Source of the DNA: an uncultured Erythrobacter sp.
GTDB lineage: Bacteria > Pseudomonadota > Alphaproteobacteria > Sphingomonadales > Sphingomonadaceae
Assembly: GCA_947495695.1 (NCBI GenBank)
Contig: CANLZP010000001.1
Span: 641,069-705,068, forward strand
DNA: 64,000 bases
Direction of reading: 5' to 3'
A program made the translations under genes and the position numbers. This document shows, in pieces, positions 8,186 through 16,700 of this stretch. Under the pieces are notes generated by a model. The model was given only the letters and a program-made list of their open reading frames with translations. It ran no database searches and was not told the origin of the DNA. Position 1 is the first letter of the stretch. Every line of letters starts with the position of its first letter.

Positions 8186-9188
8186 CAGCCACCTCTAGCA
8201 CAATTTTTCCGATATGCTCACCGGCCTCCATGCGGGCATGCGCGGCGGCCGCTTCGCCCAAAGCAAAAGTGCGATCCATCACTGGATGCAATTCGCCCTC
8301 GGTAAACAGCGGCCAGGCATTGTGTGCGATATCGTCAGCCAAGGCCGCTTTGAACGCATCCGAGCGAGGGCGCAGGGTTGATCCTGTCAGCGTCAATCGC
8401 CGCATCATCACCATCGGCATGAACAATTCTGCCTTGGCCCCGCCCAAAACCGCAATCGTCACGTGGCGGCCATCTTCGGCCAGACATTTGAGGTTGCGCG
8501 GCACATAATCGCCCGACACCATATCGAGCACGACATGCACGCCCTCCCCGCCGGTATGTTCCTGCACCGCCTCGACAAAGTCTTGCTCGCGGTAATTGAT
8601 CGCCAGATCAGCCCCCACTTCGCGTGCAGCGGCGCATTTTGCTTCGTCCCCGCAAGTCGCGATAACCTCTATGTCGAAAGCCTTGGCCAGCATGATCGCC
8701 ATGGTGCCAATGCCGCTGGTCCCGCCATGCACCAGCAATCGTTCTCCATCGCGCGCCATCCCGCGTTGAAAGACATTGTGCCAGACGGTGAACAGGGTTT
8801 CGGGCAGCGCAGCGGCCTCGGCCAAGGGCATGTTGGCACCGACAGGTAGGCAGTGCTGCCATGGTGCAGAACAATATTCCGCATAACCACCACCCGGCGT
8901 TAGGGCGCACACGGATTGGCCAATCATTTCGGCAGGGACATGATCGCCCACCGCAACAATCTGACCGGAAACTTCCAGCCCCAAAACGGGCGAAGCACCC
9001 GGCGGGGCGGGATAATGGCCAGCGCGCTGGATGCAGTCGGGGCGATTGACCCCGGCAAACGCCACGCGGATCAGAACGTCATCCGCGCCCACAGCCGGCA
9101 CATCCATCTGCTGCACGGTCAGAACATCGGGCCCACCCGGCTCAGCAAAATGAATGGCGCGCATCGCATCGGGCAAATTATTTGCCAT
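8178..9188 (-). CDS. NAD(P)H quinone oxidoreductase (PIG3/TP53I3-like MDR family)
   Basis: Zinc-free medium-chain dehydrogenase/reductase that probably reduces quinones or other electrophiles with NADPH. The start chosen is MANNLPDAMRAIHF (336 residues); an in-frame ATG 99 bases upstream lacks family sequence. GroES-like N-terminal half: FAGVNRPDCIQRAGHYPAPPGASPVLGLEVSGQI. Rossmann half: LLVHGGTSGIGTMAIMLAKAF with the AxxGxxG-type nucleotide motif, then CAAAREVGADLAINYREQDF. The zinc cysteines of alcohol dehydrogenases are absent. Its stop overlaps the glutathione transferase start, suggesting a two-gene detoxification operon. Confidence 0.9.
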   Translation of the reverse strand: MANNLPDAMRAIHFAEPGGPDVLTVQQMDVPAVGADDVLIRVAFAGVNRPDCIQRAGHYPAPPGASPVLGLEVSGQIVAVGDHVPAEMIGQSVCALTPGGGYAEYCSAPWQHCLPVGANMPLAEAAALPETLFTVWHNVFQRGMARDGERLLVHGGTSGIGTMAIMLAKAFDIEVIATCGDEAKCAAAREVGADLAINYREQDFVEAVQEHTGGEGVHVVLDMVSGDYVPRNLKCLAEDGRHVTIAVLGGAKAELFMPMVMMRRLTLTGSTLRPRSDAFKAALADDIAHNAWPLFTEGELHPVMDRTFALGEAAAAHARMEAGEHIGKIVLEVAGD

Positions 9189-9330
9189 TTCAGTCGTTCC
9201 CCTCGGTCGAAACTGTGGCTCTGCGGATACAGCGCGCAACAGACCTTGCCAGAATGCCGAACTAACCCCACCTTGGATTGACAGCAAGCCATGCTGCTTG
9301 CGATGTTGCCAATTGGAACGTTAGAAGCGA

Positions 9331-9534
9331 ATGGACGATAGTGACCTCCCGCGCCCCAGAGGCGATCTAGCGAGCAAGCTCGCGACGGAAGATCTTGATC
9401 CTTATTCGCAAGACGAGCTGGGCGATCGGATCGCCTTGCTGCAGGCGGAAATAGAGCGGGTCGAGGCCCATCGTTCGAAAGCTGCCGCGCATCGCAGCGC
9501 TGCCGATGCGTTTTTTAAGAAACCCGGCACATGA
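9331..9534 (+). CDS. DUF1192 domain protein
   Basis: Small acidic protein of 67 residues. The segment LDPYSQDELGDRIALLQAEIERVEAHRSKAAAHRSAADAFFK is the DUF1192 signature, a short coiled coil conserved in alphaproteobacteria. No function is known. It sits between the quinone oxidoreductase and clpA genes. Confidence 0.85.
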   Translation: MDDSDLPRPRGDLASKLATEDLDPYSQDELGDRIALLQAEIERVEAHRSKAAAHRSAADAFFKKPGT

Positions 9535-9625
9535 ATCGGGTCATGATTTTCCGCCCTACGCGCTCGGTACAATGTGGGTATCAAGCATTCGCCGTAAACC
9601 AATGATTAACCACAGGCCTTCATAC

Positions 9626-9641
9626 TCTCCCGAAAGGGAGA
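9626..9641 (+). promoter_or_regulatory. GAAA-tetraloop hairpin upstream of clpA
   Basis: TCTCCC-GAAA-GGGAGA forms a perfect 6-bp stem closed by a stable GNRA tetraloop, 45 bases before the clpA start. It could end the DUF1192 transcript or lie in the clpA leader. There is no T-run. Confidence 0.35.
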
Positions 9642-9654
9642 CGTCGCATCCGTA

Positions 9655-9670
9655 AGTTAGAGATCTAACT
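9655..9670. promoter_or_regulatory. Palindrome immediately upstream of clpA
   Basis: AGTTAGA-GA-TCTAACT is a perfect inverted repeat with 7-base arms, 15 bases before the clpA ATG. Its place suits an operator or translational control element. It is not the CIRCE element, whose sequence differs. Confidence 0.4.
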
Positions 9671-9685
9671 CCAGAGAACCAATCT

Positions 9686-12154
9686 ATGCCAAGTTTTGCT
9701 CAGAACCTCGAAAGAACACTGCATAATGCGCTGGCCCATGCGTCAGAGCGGCGGCATGAATATGCCACGTTGGAGCATTTGCTGCTGGCCCTGGTCGATG
9801 ACGAGGATGGCGCACAGGTGATGGCCGCTTGCGGTGTCGACCTGGCCGAACTGACCGAGGTGGTGAAGCAATATCTGGATCAGGAATATCAATCGCTCAA
9901 AACCGATGATGACGCCGATCCTCAGCCCACAGCTGGTTTTCAGCGCGTTATCCAGCGCGCCATTTTGCACGTGCAAACCTCGGGCAAGGATACGGTCACG
10001 GGCGCCAATGTGCTGGTCGCACTGTTTTCCGAACGCGATTCCTATGCGGTTTATTTCCTGCAACAGCAGGATATGAGCCGGTTGGATGCGGTTAGCTATA
10101 TCAGCCATGGCATTGGCAAGGGCGGGCGTCAGCTAGAGCCCAAAACCGGTGACGAGAGCGACGGTAGTGCGCCGCAACCCGATGGTGAAAAGCCGCCAGA
10201 AGGAGCGAAGAAAGAAACCGCGCTCGACCAGTTTACCGTCAACCTCAACGCTAAGGCTGAAGCGGGCAAGATTGATCCGCTGATCGGCCGCGGGCCCGAA
10301 GTTGACCGGACCATCCAGATTTTGTGCCGCCGTTCCAAGAACAATCCGCTGTATGTGGGTGATCCCGGCGTCGGCAAAACTGCCATTGCCGAAGGTCTTG
10401 CACGCAAGATTGTTGAAGGCGATGTGCCAGAAGTGCTTGAAGATGCAGTGATTTATTCGCTCGACATGGGTGCTTTGCTGGCCGGAACACGTTATCGCGG
10501 TGATTTCGAAGAGCGGTTGAAACAGGTCGTTTCAGAATTGGAGCAAATGCCCGAAGCGGTCTTGTTCATTGACGAAATTCACACCGTAATCGGTGCCGGC
10601 GCAACCAGCGGCGGGGCAATGGATGCCTCCAACCTCCTCAAGCCCGCACTGTCGGGCGGCACGATCCGCTGCATTGGCTCCACCACATATAAGGAATTCC
10701 GCAATCACTTCGAAAAGGACCGCGCTTTGCTGCGCCGGTTCCAGAAGATTGATGTCAACGAGCCAACCATCGAAGACACGGTGAAGATCCTGAAGGGTTT
10801 GCGCACCGCCTTTGAAGATCACCACAAGGTGAAATACACGCCCGATGCCCTGAAAACCGCTGTGGAATTGTCCGCACGCTATATCAATGATCGCAAATTG
10901 CCCGACAAGGCGATCGATGTGATCGACGAGGTTGGCGCGATGCAAATGCTGGTTCCGCCCAGCCGCCGCAAAAAGAAGATCACCGCGCGCGAAATCGAGC
11001 AAGTCATTGCGACTATGGCACGGATCCCGCCCAAATCGGTCAGCAAAGACGATAAGAAGGCGCTCGAAAATCTCGACCGCGATCTGAAACATGTCGTGTT
11101 TGGCCAGGACGCTGCGATCCATCGCCTGTCGACCGCAATGAAACTGAGCCGCGCTGGTCTGCGCGATCCGGACAAGCCGATTGGCAGCTTCTTGTTCTCT
11201 GGCCCGACCGGCGTTGGTAAGACCGAAGTTGCGCGGCAATTGTCCTCTATTATGGGGATCGAGCTGAAGCGCTTCGACATGTCCGAATATATGGAGCGGC
11301 ACAGCATTTCGCGCCTGATCGGTGCGCCTCCCGGCTATGTCGGTTATGATCAGGGCGGCTTGTTGACCGATGCGGTTGATCAAAACCCGCATTGCGTCTT
11401 GTTGCTCGACGAGATCGAGAAAGCCCATCCGGATCTGTTCAATATCCTGCTGCAAGTGATGGATAATGGCCGCTTGACCGATCACCACGGCAAAACGGTC
11501 GATTTCCGCAATGTGGTGCTGATCATGACCACCAATGCTGGTGCGTCGGACATGGCGAGCCAGGGTATCGGTTTTGGCGATGTGTCCAAGGAAGATGCGG
11601 GCGAAGAAGCGGTGAAGAAGATGTTCTCACCCGAATTCCGCAACCGTTTGGATGCGATTGTACCCTTTGCTTATCTGGGCAGGCCGACAGTGGCCCGCGT
11701 TGTCGACAAATTCATCCTGCAACTCGAACTGCAATTGGCCGATCAAAACGTCCACATTCAGTTTGATAGCGATGCGCGCGATTGGCTCGCCGAAAAAGGC
11801 TATGACAAGCTGTATGGCGCGCGTCCGATGGGCCGTCTGTTGCAAGACAAGATCAAGCAACCGCTGGCGGAGGAATTGCTGTTTGGCAAATTGGCCGATG
11901 GCGGCGAAGTGCATGTCACCGTCAAGGACGGCAAGCCCAGCTTTGAGCTGACGCCCGCTCCGCCCAAGGCAAAACGCAAAACCCCTGCGCGCAAGAAGCC
12001 AGCGGCTAAGAAGACCGCGCCGAAAACGAGCAATAAGAAAGCTGGTCCAAAGCCTCCAGAGGCTCCTGAATCATCCGGCAGTGATGCCGGCAGTGGTTCA
12101 GATGGCGGCTCGAAAGATGGCTCTAAGGGTACAGGCAGCGACAGCCAAAGCTGA
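9686..12154 (+). CDS. clpA: ATP-dependent Clp protease ATP-binding subunit ClpA
   Basis: AAA+ unfoldase that feeds proteins to the ClpP peptidase. Domains in order: Clp N-domain (about 1-145), an acidic linker, AAA-1 with Walker A GDPGVGKT near 226-233 and FIDEIHTVIGAG, AAA-2 with Walker A GPTGVGKT near 506-513 and LLLDEIEKAHPD, and a ClpP-docking loop with IGFG near 628. The 822 residues exceed the usual 750-760 because of a tail from about 755 that is Lys/Ala/Pro-rich and then Ser/Gly/Asp-rich. The adaptor gene clpS, normally adjacent, and clpP are absent from the window. Two hairpin-forming sequences precede the start. Confidence 0.96.
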   Translation: MPSFAQNLERTLHNALAHASERRHEYATLEHLLLALVDDEDGAQVMAACGVDLAELTEVVKQYLDQEYQSLKTDDDADPQPTAGFQRVIQRAILHVQTSGKDTVTGANVLVALFSERDSYAVYFLQQQDMSRLDAVSYISHGIGKGGRQLEPKTGDESDGSAPQPDGEKPPEGAKKETALDQFTVNLNAKAEAGKIDPLIGRGPEVDRTIQILCRRSKNNPLYVGDPGVGKTAIAEGLARKIVEGDVPEVLEDAVIYSLDMGALLAGTRYRGDFEERLKQVVSELEQMPEAVLFIDEIHTVIGAGATSGGAMDASNLLKPALSGGTIRCIGSTTYKEFRNHFEKDRALLRRFQKIDVNEPTIEDTVKILKGLRTAFEDHHKVKYTPDALKTAVELSARYINDRKLPDKAIDVIDEVGAMQMLVPPSRRKKKITAREIEQVIATMARIPPKSVSKDDKKALENLDRDLKHVVFGQDAAIHRLSTAMKLSRAGLRDPDKPIGSFLFSGPTGVGKTEVARQLSSIMGIELKRFDMSEYMERHSISRLIGAPPGYVGYDQGGLLTDAVDQNPHCVLLLDEIEKAHPDLFNILLQVMDNGRLTDHHGKTVDFRNVVLIMTTNAGASDMASQGIGFGDVSKEDAGEEAVKKMFSPEFRNRLDAIVPFAYLGRPTVARVVDKFILQLELQLADQNVHIQFDSDARDWLAEKGYDKLYGARPMGRLLQDKIKQPLAEELLFGKLADGGEVHVTVKDGKPSFELTPAPPKAKRKTPARKKPAAKKTAPKTSNKKAGPKPPEAPESSGSDAGSGSDGGSKDGSKGTGSDSQS

Positions 12155-12186
12155 TCGGTGATACTGACGGTTTGCCCTTTTCGGGC

Positions 12187-12750
12187 CTAGCCCAGCGACG
12201 CCTCAACCGCGGCGCTGTGATGCTTGGCATTTTCCGTATAATGGACAACACCAATCCGCATACCCGCGATCGCGGCATCTGACAGAGGCTTCATCGGTTT
12301 GGCAGGTCGCCCAGCCCAAAGCATCCGATCCTCCATCACCTTGCCCTCTGTCAGCATGGCGCCTGCGGCCAGCATGGCGTCGCTGCCGATGACCGATTTG
12401 TTCATTGCGATAGCGCCCAGGCCCACAAACCCGCGGTCATGAATCGTGCAGCCATGGACCATTGCCATATGGCCGATCAGGACATCATCGCCGACAATCA
12501 AAGGGGAGCCTTCCTCGTCCCCGGGCCGGGGTGGATCGCAATGCAGCACGCTGCCGTCCTGCACATTGGTCCGTTCGCCAATGCGGATTTTGAAAACGTC
12601 TGCCCGCACCACACAATTGTACCAGATCGAGCTTTCCGCGCCGATTTCCACATCGCCAATGATGGTGCAGCCTGGCGCAATAAACGCCGTGTCGTGAATC
12701 TTTGGCGTCTTGCCGTGGATAGAGATGATGTTCACGCCGGGGCGTTGCAT
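12187..12750 (-). CDS. Gamma carbonic anhydrase family protein (left-handed beta-helix)
   Basis: Hexapeptide-repeat protein of the gamma carbonic anhydrase/PaaY type, 187 residues from MQRPGVNIISI. The repeats give IIGDVEIGAESSIWYNCVVRADVFKIRIGERTNVQDGSVLHC. Metal-binding histidines are visible in VLHCD and GHMAMVHGC, so a metal site is likely. Real carbonic anhydrase activity is unproven for most members. An ATG five codons upstream (12765) is the other start. The first 19 bases overlap the end of the GNAT gene on the same strand, so the two are probably coupled. Confidence 0.88.
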   Translation of the reverse strand: MQRPGVNIISIHGKTPKIHDTAFIAPGCTIIGDVEIGAESSIWYNCVVRADVFKIRIGERTNVQDGSVLHCDPPRPGDEEGSPLIVGDDVLIGHMAMVHGCTIHDRGFVGLGAIAMNKSVIGSDAMLAAGAMLTEGKVMEDRMLWAGRPAKPMKPLSDAAIAGMRIGVVHYTENAKHHSAAVEASLG

Positions 12751-13307
12751 TGCGAATTCTCCCATTGATCGCGGGTGATGGAATATTGGATTGTCTGGCG
12801 GTCTTGTGCAGGAAAGCCGGGGTCTTCGAAATCAAGATCAGGGCGCCGCTCCATGCCCAGCTTCTCCATCAGCTTCCAACTGCCGATATTGAGTGGGCTG
12901 GTGAGCGCCACAAGGTGCGGTGCGCCATGTTCGTCAAAGGCCCAGTCGATCACGGCACGCATCGATTCCTCGGCATAGCCCATCCGCCAGCGATCCTCGC
13001 GCACCAGCCAGCCGATCTCGTGGTCGCCTTGATTGGCGGCGAGGGGATTATCCACGCGCTTCATCCCGCAATGGGTCACCATCTCGCCCGTGCTGCGCTC
13101 GTAACCGAACATGAAGCCAAAGCCGTCGTTGGCGAAACTGGCACGTGCCTTGGCGTGCTTCTTGGACAGCTCTTCGCGTGTGCGCGGTCCGCCCAGACGC
13201 TCCATCACGGCTTCGGAATTCAAATATTTCCAATGCAAGTCGACCTGATCCTCGCCAATCTTGCGCAGATCAAGCCGCTCGGTCGCCAGAACGATATCAG
13301 CCAACAC
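12732..13307 (-). CDS. GNAT family N-acetyltransferase (RimJ/RimL-like), first of a tandem pair by position
   Basis: Acetyl-CoA-dependent N-acetyltransferase of the RimJ/RimL group, 191 residues. The family pattern is clear: LATERLDLRKI at the N-terminus, HEIGWLVREDRWRMGYAEESMRAVIDWAFDEHG (beta-4, pyrophosphate loop and helix-3) and NIGSWKLMEKLGMERRPDLDF. The R/Q-x-x-G-x-A loop appears as RWRMGYA. The substrate is unknown. It overlaps the next GNAT by 11 bases and the carbonic anhydrase gene by 19, so three genes form one tight unit. Confidence 0.88.
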   Translation of the reverse strand: MLADIVLATERLDLRKIGEDQVDLHWKYLNSEAVMERLGGPRTREELSKKHAKARASFANDGFGFMFGYERSTGEMVTHCGMKRVDNPLAANQGDHEIGWLVREDRWRMGYAEESMRAVIDWAFDEHGAPHLVALTSPLNIGSWKLMEKLGMERRPDLDFEDPGFPAQDRQTIQYSITRDQWENSQCNAPA

Positions 13308-13866
13308 CCATGTCCCAGTGCTCCTGATCTATCGAATAGACAATTATGACACCGGTATCGGCATCGAATTCTGCGTTGGCAAAATCGAGATCTTCTCGCC
13401 GCTGCATTCCCAGCCGCTGCATAAGACCCCAGCTGGGCGCGTTGCCCTGCACCGTCAGTGCAATAACTTGATTTGCGTCAAACGTATTAAAGGCCAAATC
13501 GAGCGACGCGATTGCGGCCTCTTTTGCATAGCCTTTGCCCCAAGCATCTTGGCGCAATCGCCAACCAACTTCCATCTCCCCGATTGGACCACCCTCTTGA
13601 TTGCTGCGTTTGAGTCCGCAAAAGCCGAGAATCTGCATATCACTTTTGCGCTCTACCGCCCAAAAGGTGTGGCCGTGTCGTTTGCGGTAACTTTCAAGCC
13701 TAGAACTAGCTTTGGACATACCCGGATCGTCCAACACCCCACCCAACCAGCGCATGACCGCTGGTGTATTGGTGGTTTGCCAAAATTCAGACCAGTCGTC
13801 CGACCGCCAGTCCCGCAGGATGAGCCGGTCGGTTTCAAACCGAAAGTCTGTTTCCGTTTCAGCCAT
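13297..13866 (-). CDS. GNAT family N-acetyltransferase, second of a tandem pair
   Basis: 189-residue RimJ/RimL-type acetyltransferase. FETDRLILRDW opens the domain; MEVGWRLRQDAWGKGYAKEAAIASLDLAFNTF holds the acetyl-CoA loop (AWGKGYA), and NAPSWGLMQRLGMQRREDLDFANAEF closes it. It resembles the neighbour at 12732-13307 in length and block order, which suggests an old duplication. Its start overlaps the hemB stop by 8 bases, placing the pair in the hemB transcription unit. Substrate unknown. Confidence 0.88.
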   Translation of the reverse strand: MAETETDFRFETDRLILRDWRSDDWSEFWQTTNTPAVMRWLGGVLDDPGMSKASSRLESYRKRHGHTFWAVERKSDMQILGFCGLKRSNQEGGPIGEMEVGWRLRQDAWGKGYAKEAAIASLDLAFNTFDANQVIALTVQGNAPSWGLMQRLGMQRREDLDFANAEFDADTGVIIVYSIDQEHWDMGVG

Positions 13867-14854
13867 TTAGAAGCCGCGCCGCCAAGGGCGCATGATAGGT
13901 CAGCACGCCGCTGCACCCAGCCCGTTTGAAAGCCATCAGTGTTTCCAGCACCAGCGCATCACGATCGCCCGCGCCTGCTGCAGCGGCAGCCTCGATCATC
14001 GCATATTCCCCGCTCACCTGATAAGCGAACACAGGAACATCAAAGCGATCTTTCACGGCGCGCACTATGTCGAGATAGGCCAGCCCTGGCTTTACCATTA
14101 CGCTGTCGGCGCCTTCGGCAATGTCCAATTCCACCTCGCGCAAGGCCTCCAACCCATTGGCCGGGTCCATCTGGTAGCTTTTCTTATCGCCTTTCAACAG
14201 GCCGCCCGATCCCACCGCATCGCGGAAGGGGCCATAGAATGCGCTGGCATATTTGGCGGCATAGCTCATGATCTGAACATTGGTGTGGCCGCCCATTTCC
14301 AGCGCCATGCGGATCGCGTGGACCCGCCCATCCATCATGTCCGATGGAGCGATAATATCGGCACCTGCCTCTGCTTGGTTGAGTGCCTGATCCACCAACA
14401 CCGCAACGGTATCGTCATTCACCACATAGCCATCAGCGTTCAACAATCCGTCTTGGCCGTGGCTGGTGTAGGGATCCAGCGCGACATCGGTCAGTACGCC
14501 AATGTCATCGCCGCATTCCTGCTTGATCGCGCGAATGGCGCGGCACATCAAATTGTCAGGATTGTGCGCTTCAGCGCCATCATCGCTGCGCCGGTCTGCC
14601 TGGGTGTTGGGAAACAGGGCCACAACCGGGATGCCCAGATCAACCGCCTGTTTGGCGCGCGCCACGATGCCGTCTACCGACCAACGCGACACGCCGGGCA
14701 GAGAGCCGATCGGTTCTTCAACGCCGCTGCCCTCTGTCACAAACAGCGGCCAGATCAGATCGGCCGGAGTCAGCACATTCTCTCGGTAGAGATTGCGGCT
14801 CCAGCCGGTTGCACGGGTGCGTCTGAGGCGGGTGTTGGGATAGCTTTGTGTCAT
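13859..14854 (-). CDS. hemB: Delta-aminolevulinic acid dehydratase (porphobilinogen synthase)
   Basis: Condenses two 5-aminolevulinate molecules into porphobilinogen for haem (and, where present, bacteriochlorophyll) synthesis. From MTQSYPNTRL the protein is 331 residues. DVALDPYTSHGQDGLL replaces the cysteine-rich zinc site of other HemB types, so this is the magnesium-dependent, Asp-rich class. The Schiff-base lysines lie in MSYAAKYASAFYGPFR and DSVMVKPGLAYLD. An ATG seven codons upstream is possible but lacks family sequence. Its 3' end overlaps the GNAT gene. hemE and hemJ lie 24 kb away in the window. Confidence 0.96.
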   Translation of the reverse strand: MTQSYPNTRLRRTRATGWSRNLYRENVLTPADLIWPLFVTEGSGVEEPIGSLPGVSRWSVDGIVARAKQAVDLGIPVVALFPNTQADRRSDDGAEAHNPDNLMCRAIRAIKQECGDDIGVLTDVALDPYTSHGQDGLLNADGYVVNDDTVAVLVDQALNQAEAGADIIAPSDMMDGRVHAIRMALEMGGHTNVQIMSYAAKYASAFYGPFRDAVGSGGLLKGDKKSYQMDPANGLEALREVELDIAEGADSVMVKPGLAYLDIVRAVKDRFDVPVFAYQVSGEYAMIEAAAAAGAGDRDALVLETLMAFKRAGCSGVLTYHAPLAARLLNG

Positions 14855-14892
14855 TGCGCCAGCGTGTTGCCGCAAATTGGCGTGCGGTGCAA

Positions 14893-16536
14893 TCAGCTGA
14901 TCTTGCGCGCCGTGTCGATCTTCTCGATCTCGCGCAGCGGGACATCGGTCTCTTTGCGTGTGGGAACCAGATCCTCCAACGCCTTGCCCGGCTCGACAGA
15001 TTTGATCCGGTTCAAGGCCGAACGGAACTCGATCAACTCGCGTCCCTGCAATTGGGCCCGCGTCACGAAATTGACCGATGCTGGGTTGATCGCCCGCGAT
15101 CCGCGATACATTTCATAATGCAGGTGCGGTCCGGTCGACAGGCCGGTTGATCCGACATAGCCGATCACTTGACCGCGCCGCACATTCTGGCCTCGCCGCA
15201 CCGCCATCCGGCTCATATGGCAGTAACGGGTCGAAAGATTGTTTCCGTGGCTCAGTCTAACCGCATTGCCGCAACCACCCGCGCGGCCGGCACTCGTCAC
15301 CCGGCCATCCGTCACAGCCACAATCGGGGTTCCGTGCCGAGCGCGGAAATCCATGCCCGAGTGCATTCTGCGATACCCCAATATCGGGTGCCGCCGCATG
15401 CCAAAGCGCGAACTAATCCGGCCCGGGACGGGCGCGATCAAGCCATTGCGTTGCTCGCCCACACCCGATGCTTCGTAAAAGCGCCCCTGCTTGCCCCAAC
15501 GCATCAATTGTGTCCTCGGCTCGCCGCCACGATCAATGCCCGCATAGAGCAATTGACCCGCTTGGCGTTCGCCGGTTGCGGCGCGGCGATAGGACACGAT
15601 CATGTCAAATTCATCGCTGGCTGCGATTTGGCGGTTCATGTCGATCTGATTGTCGATCGCCTTGATATAGGCCTGCACGGCGCTGGCCGGCGCGCCCGCC
15701 GCACGCGCGGAACGATACAGGCTTTGGCCAACAGTTCCCCGAATGCGCAGCGGCGTTTCATCCACCCGAATGGGATTGCGGCGCAGCGACAAATTACCGG
15801 AATCTCCCCGCTCAACCTGCAATTCCAGATCGAATTTGGCGCGGATTTTCAAGGCGTCGAGCGGCCTGGGCGCACCCGCTTCCGCTCGTCTGCCCAACAC
15901 CACATCAACCCGCGTGCCAGGCTCCACTTCGTCCAACGGCACAGCGCCGGAAACCAGCTCTGCCACTCGTTCAGCGTCGGCAGAACCCACGCCCGCGCGG
16001 CGCAACATGGAAGAAAAGCCATCGCCCTTGGCCAAAGTCGCAACCAGTTCGATCTGTGGTCGCTCGGGCGCGGATTCCAAAGGAATAACCTGCACGCCCG
16101 CGCTCATCTGGCGTCCGCTGTCGCCGCCAAGTGCAAGCGGCATGATCATATGGCTGCGGAATTCATCGCGCACGCCAGCATCGGTGGTCATCGCTGGCTT
16201 TGCTTCGAGTGCGGAGAAATTGGGCCAAAAGGCGATCGCAACCGCGCCCAGTGCCAACATGGTCCCCAAACCGCGGAACCAGCGCCCGCTGCCGATATTC
16301 TCGGCCAGGCTGGGGGCTAAGTCCAACGTGTTGAGCTGTTCCGATGTGTTATCACGCCATTGTTCATACCGGTCTTTCCAGCTTTCGGCGCGCTGTAAGA
16401 CTATGGTGCCCTCGCCCGGGTTTGGTTGAGCTTCAGCCAATTGGCCGGAATTGTTGGCGGGCGCGCTGACAGAAGCGGCCGACTCGTCGTCAGCCCCTTG
16501 CACATCATTGCTGTGCACATCGCGTGCCTGTTCCAA
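14893..16536 (-). CDS. M23 family metallopeptidase, large membrane-anchored form
   Basis: Probable periplasmic peptidoglycan endopeptidase, 547 residues. A cytoplasmic Ala/Glu-rich head of about 85 residues precedes a membrane segment (GLGTMLALGAVAIAFWPNF). A middle domain with LAKGDGFSSMLRRAGVG resembles the OapA/LysM-like part seen in MepM/ShyA-type proteins. The C-terminal LytM domain keeps its zinc ligands: HSGMDF, CHMSRM and HLHYEM. Interdomain length differs from the shorter M23 protein at 3172, so they are not recent duplicates. It is transcribed towards hemB, with a 38-base gap, and away from the helicase gene. Confidence 0.92.
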   Translation of the reverse strand: MEQARDVHSNDVQGADDESAASVSAPANNSGQLAEAQPNPGEGTIVLQRAESWKDRYEQWRDNTSEQLNTLDLAPSLAENIGSGRWFRGLGTMLALGAVAIAFWPNFSALEAKPAMTTDAGVRDEFRSHMIMPLALGGDSGRQMSAGVQVIPLESAPERPQIELVATLAKGDGFSSMLRRAGVGSADAERVAELVSGAVPLDEVEPGTRVDVVLGRRAEAGAPRPLDALKIRAKFDLELQVERGDSGNLSLRRNPIRVDETPLRIRGTVGQSLYRSARAAGAPASAVQAYIKAIDNQIDMNRQIAASDEFDMIVSYRRAATGERQAGQLLYAGIDRGGEPRTQLMRWGKQGRFYEASGVGEQRNGLIAPVPGRISSRFGMRRHPILGYRRMHSGMDFRARHGTPIVAVTDGRVTSAGRAGGCGNAVRLSHGNNLSTRYCHMSRMAVRRGQNVRRGQVIGYVGSTGLSTGPHLHYEMYRGSRAINPASVNFVTRAQLQGRELIEFRSALNRIKSVEPGKALEDLVPTRKETDVPLREIEKIDTARKIS

Positions 16537-16602
16537 CCGATCCCTCCACCTGCAGACGCATAGCCTGCACTGCTTCTTTGGCTCTCTATTGGCGGATTTC
16601 CT

Positions 16603-16625
16603 GCGGTCTTCAAAGTAAAGACCGC
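16603..16625. promoter_or_regulatory. Inverted repeat in the divergent M23/helicase promoter region
   Basis: GCGGTCTT-N7-AAGACCGC, perfect 8-base arms, lies in the 164-base gap between two divergent genes. It is a candidate operator or a hairpin in the M23 leader. No known consensus was recognised. Confidence 0.35.
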
Positions 16626-16700
16626 GTTAATCTGCGGCAAAACGCATCCAAAAAACGACCAAATGCAGAAATTTGGTGCCAATAATCGCACACCAAGGCA

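Noticed and set aside
9535..9685. CIRCE heat-shock element upstream of clpA
   Set aside because: The palindrome there does not match the TTAGCACTC-N9-GAGTGCTAA consensus.
10532..11488. 318-residue minus-strand frame over clpA
   Set aside because: Shadow of the clpA AAA domains.
13892..15118. 408-residue plus-strand frame over hemB and the M23 gene
   Set aside because: Long only because GC-rich codons avoid stops on the other strand; crosses two real genes in antisense.
15169..16320. 383-residue plus-strand frame over the M23 protein
   Set aside because: Antisense shadow; composition is His/Arg/Ala-rich without motifs.
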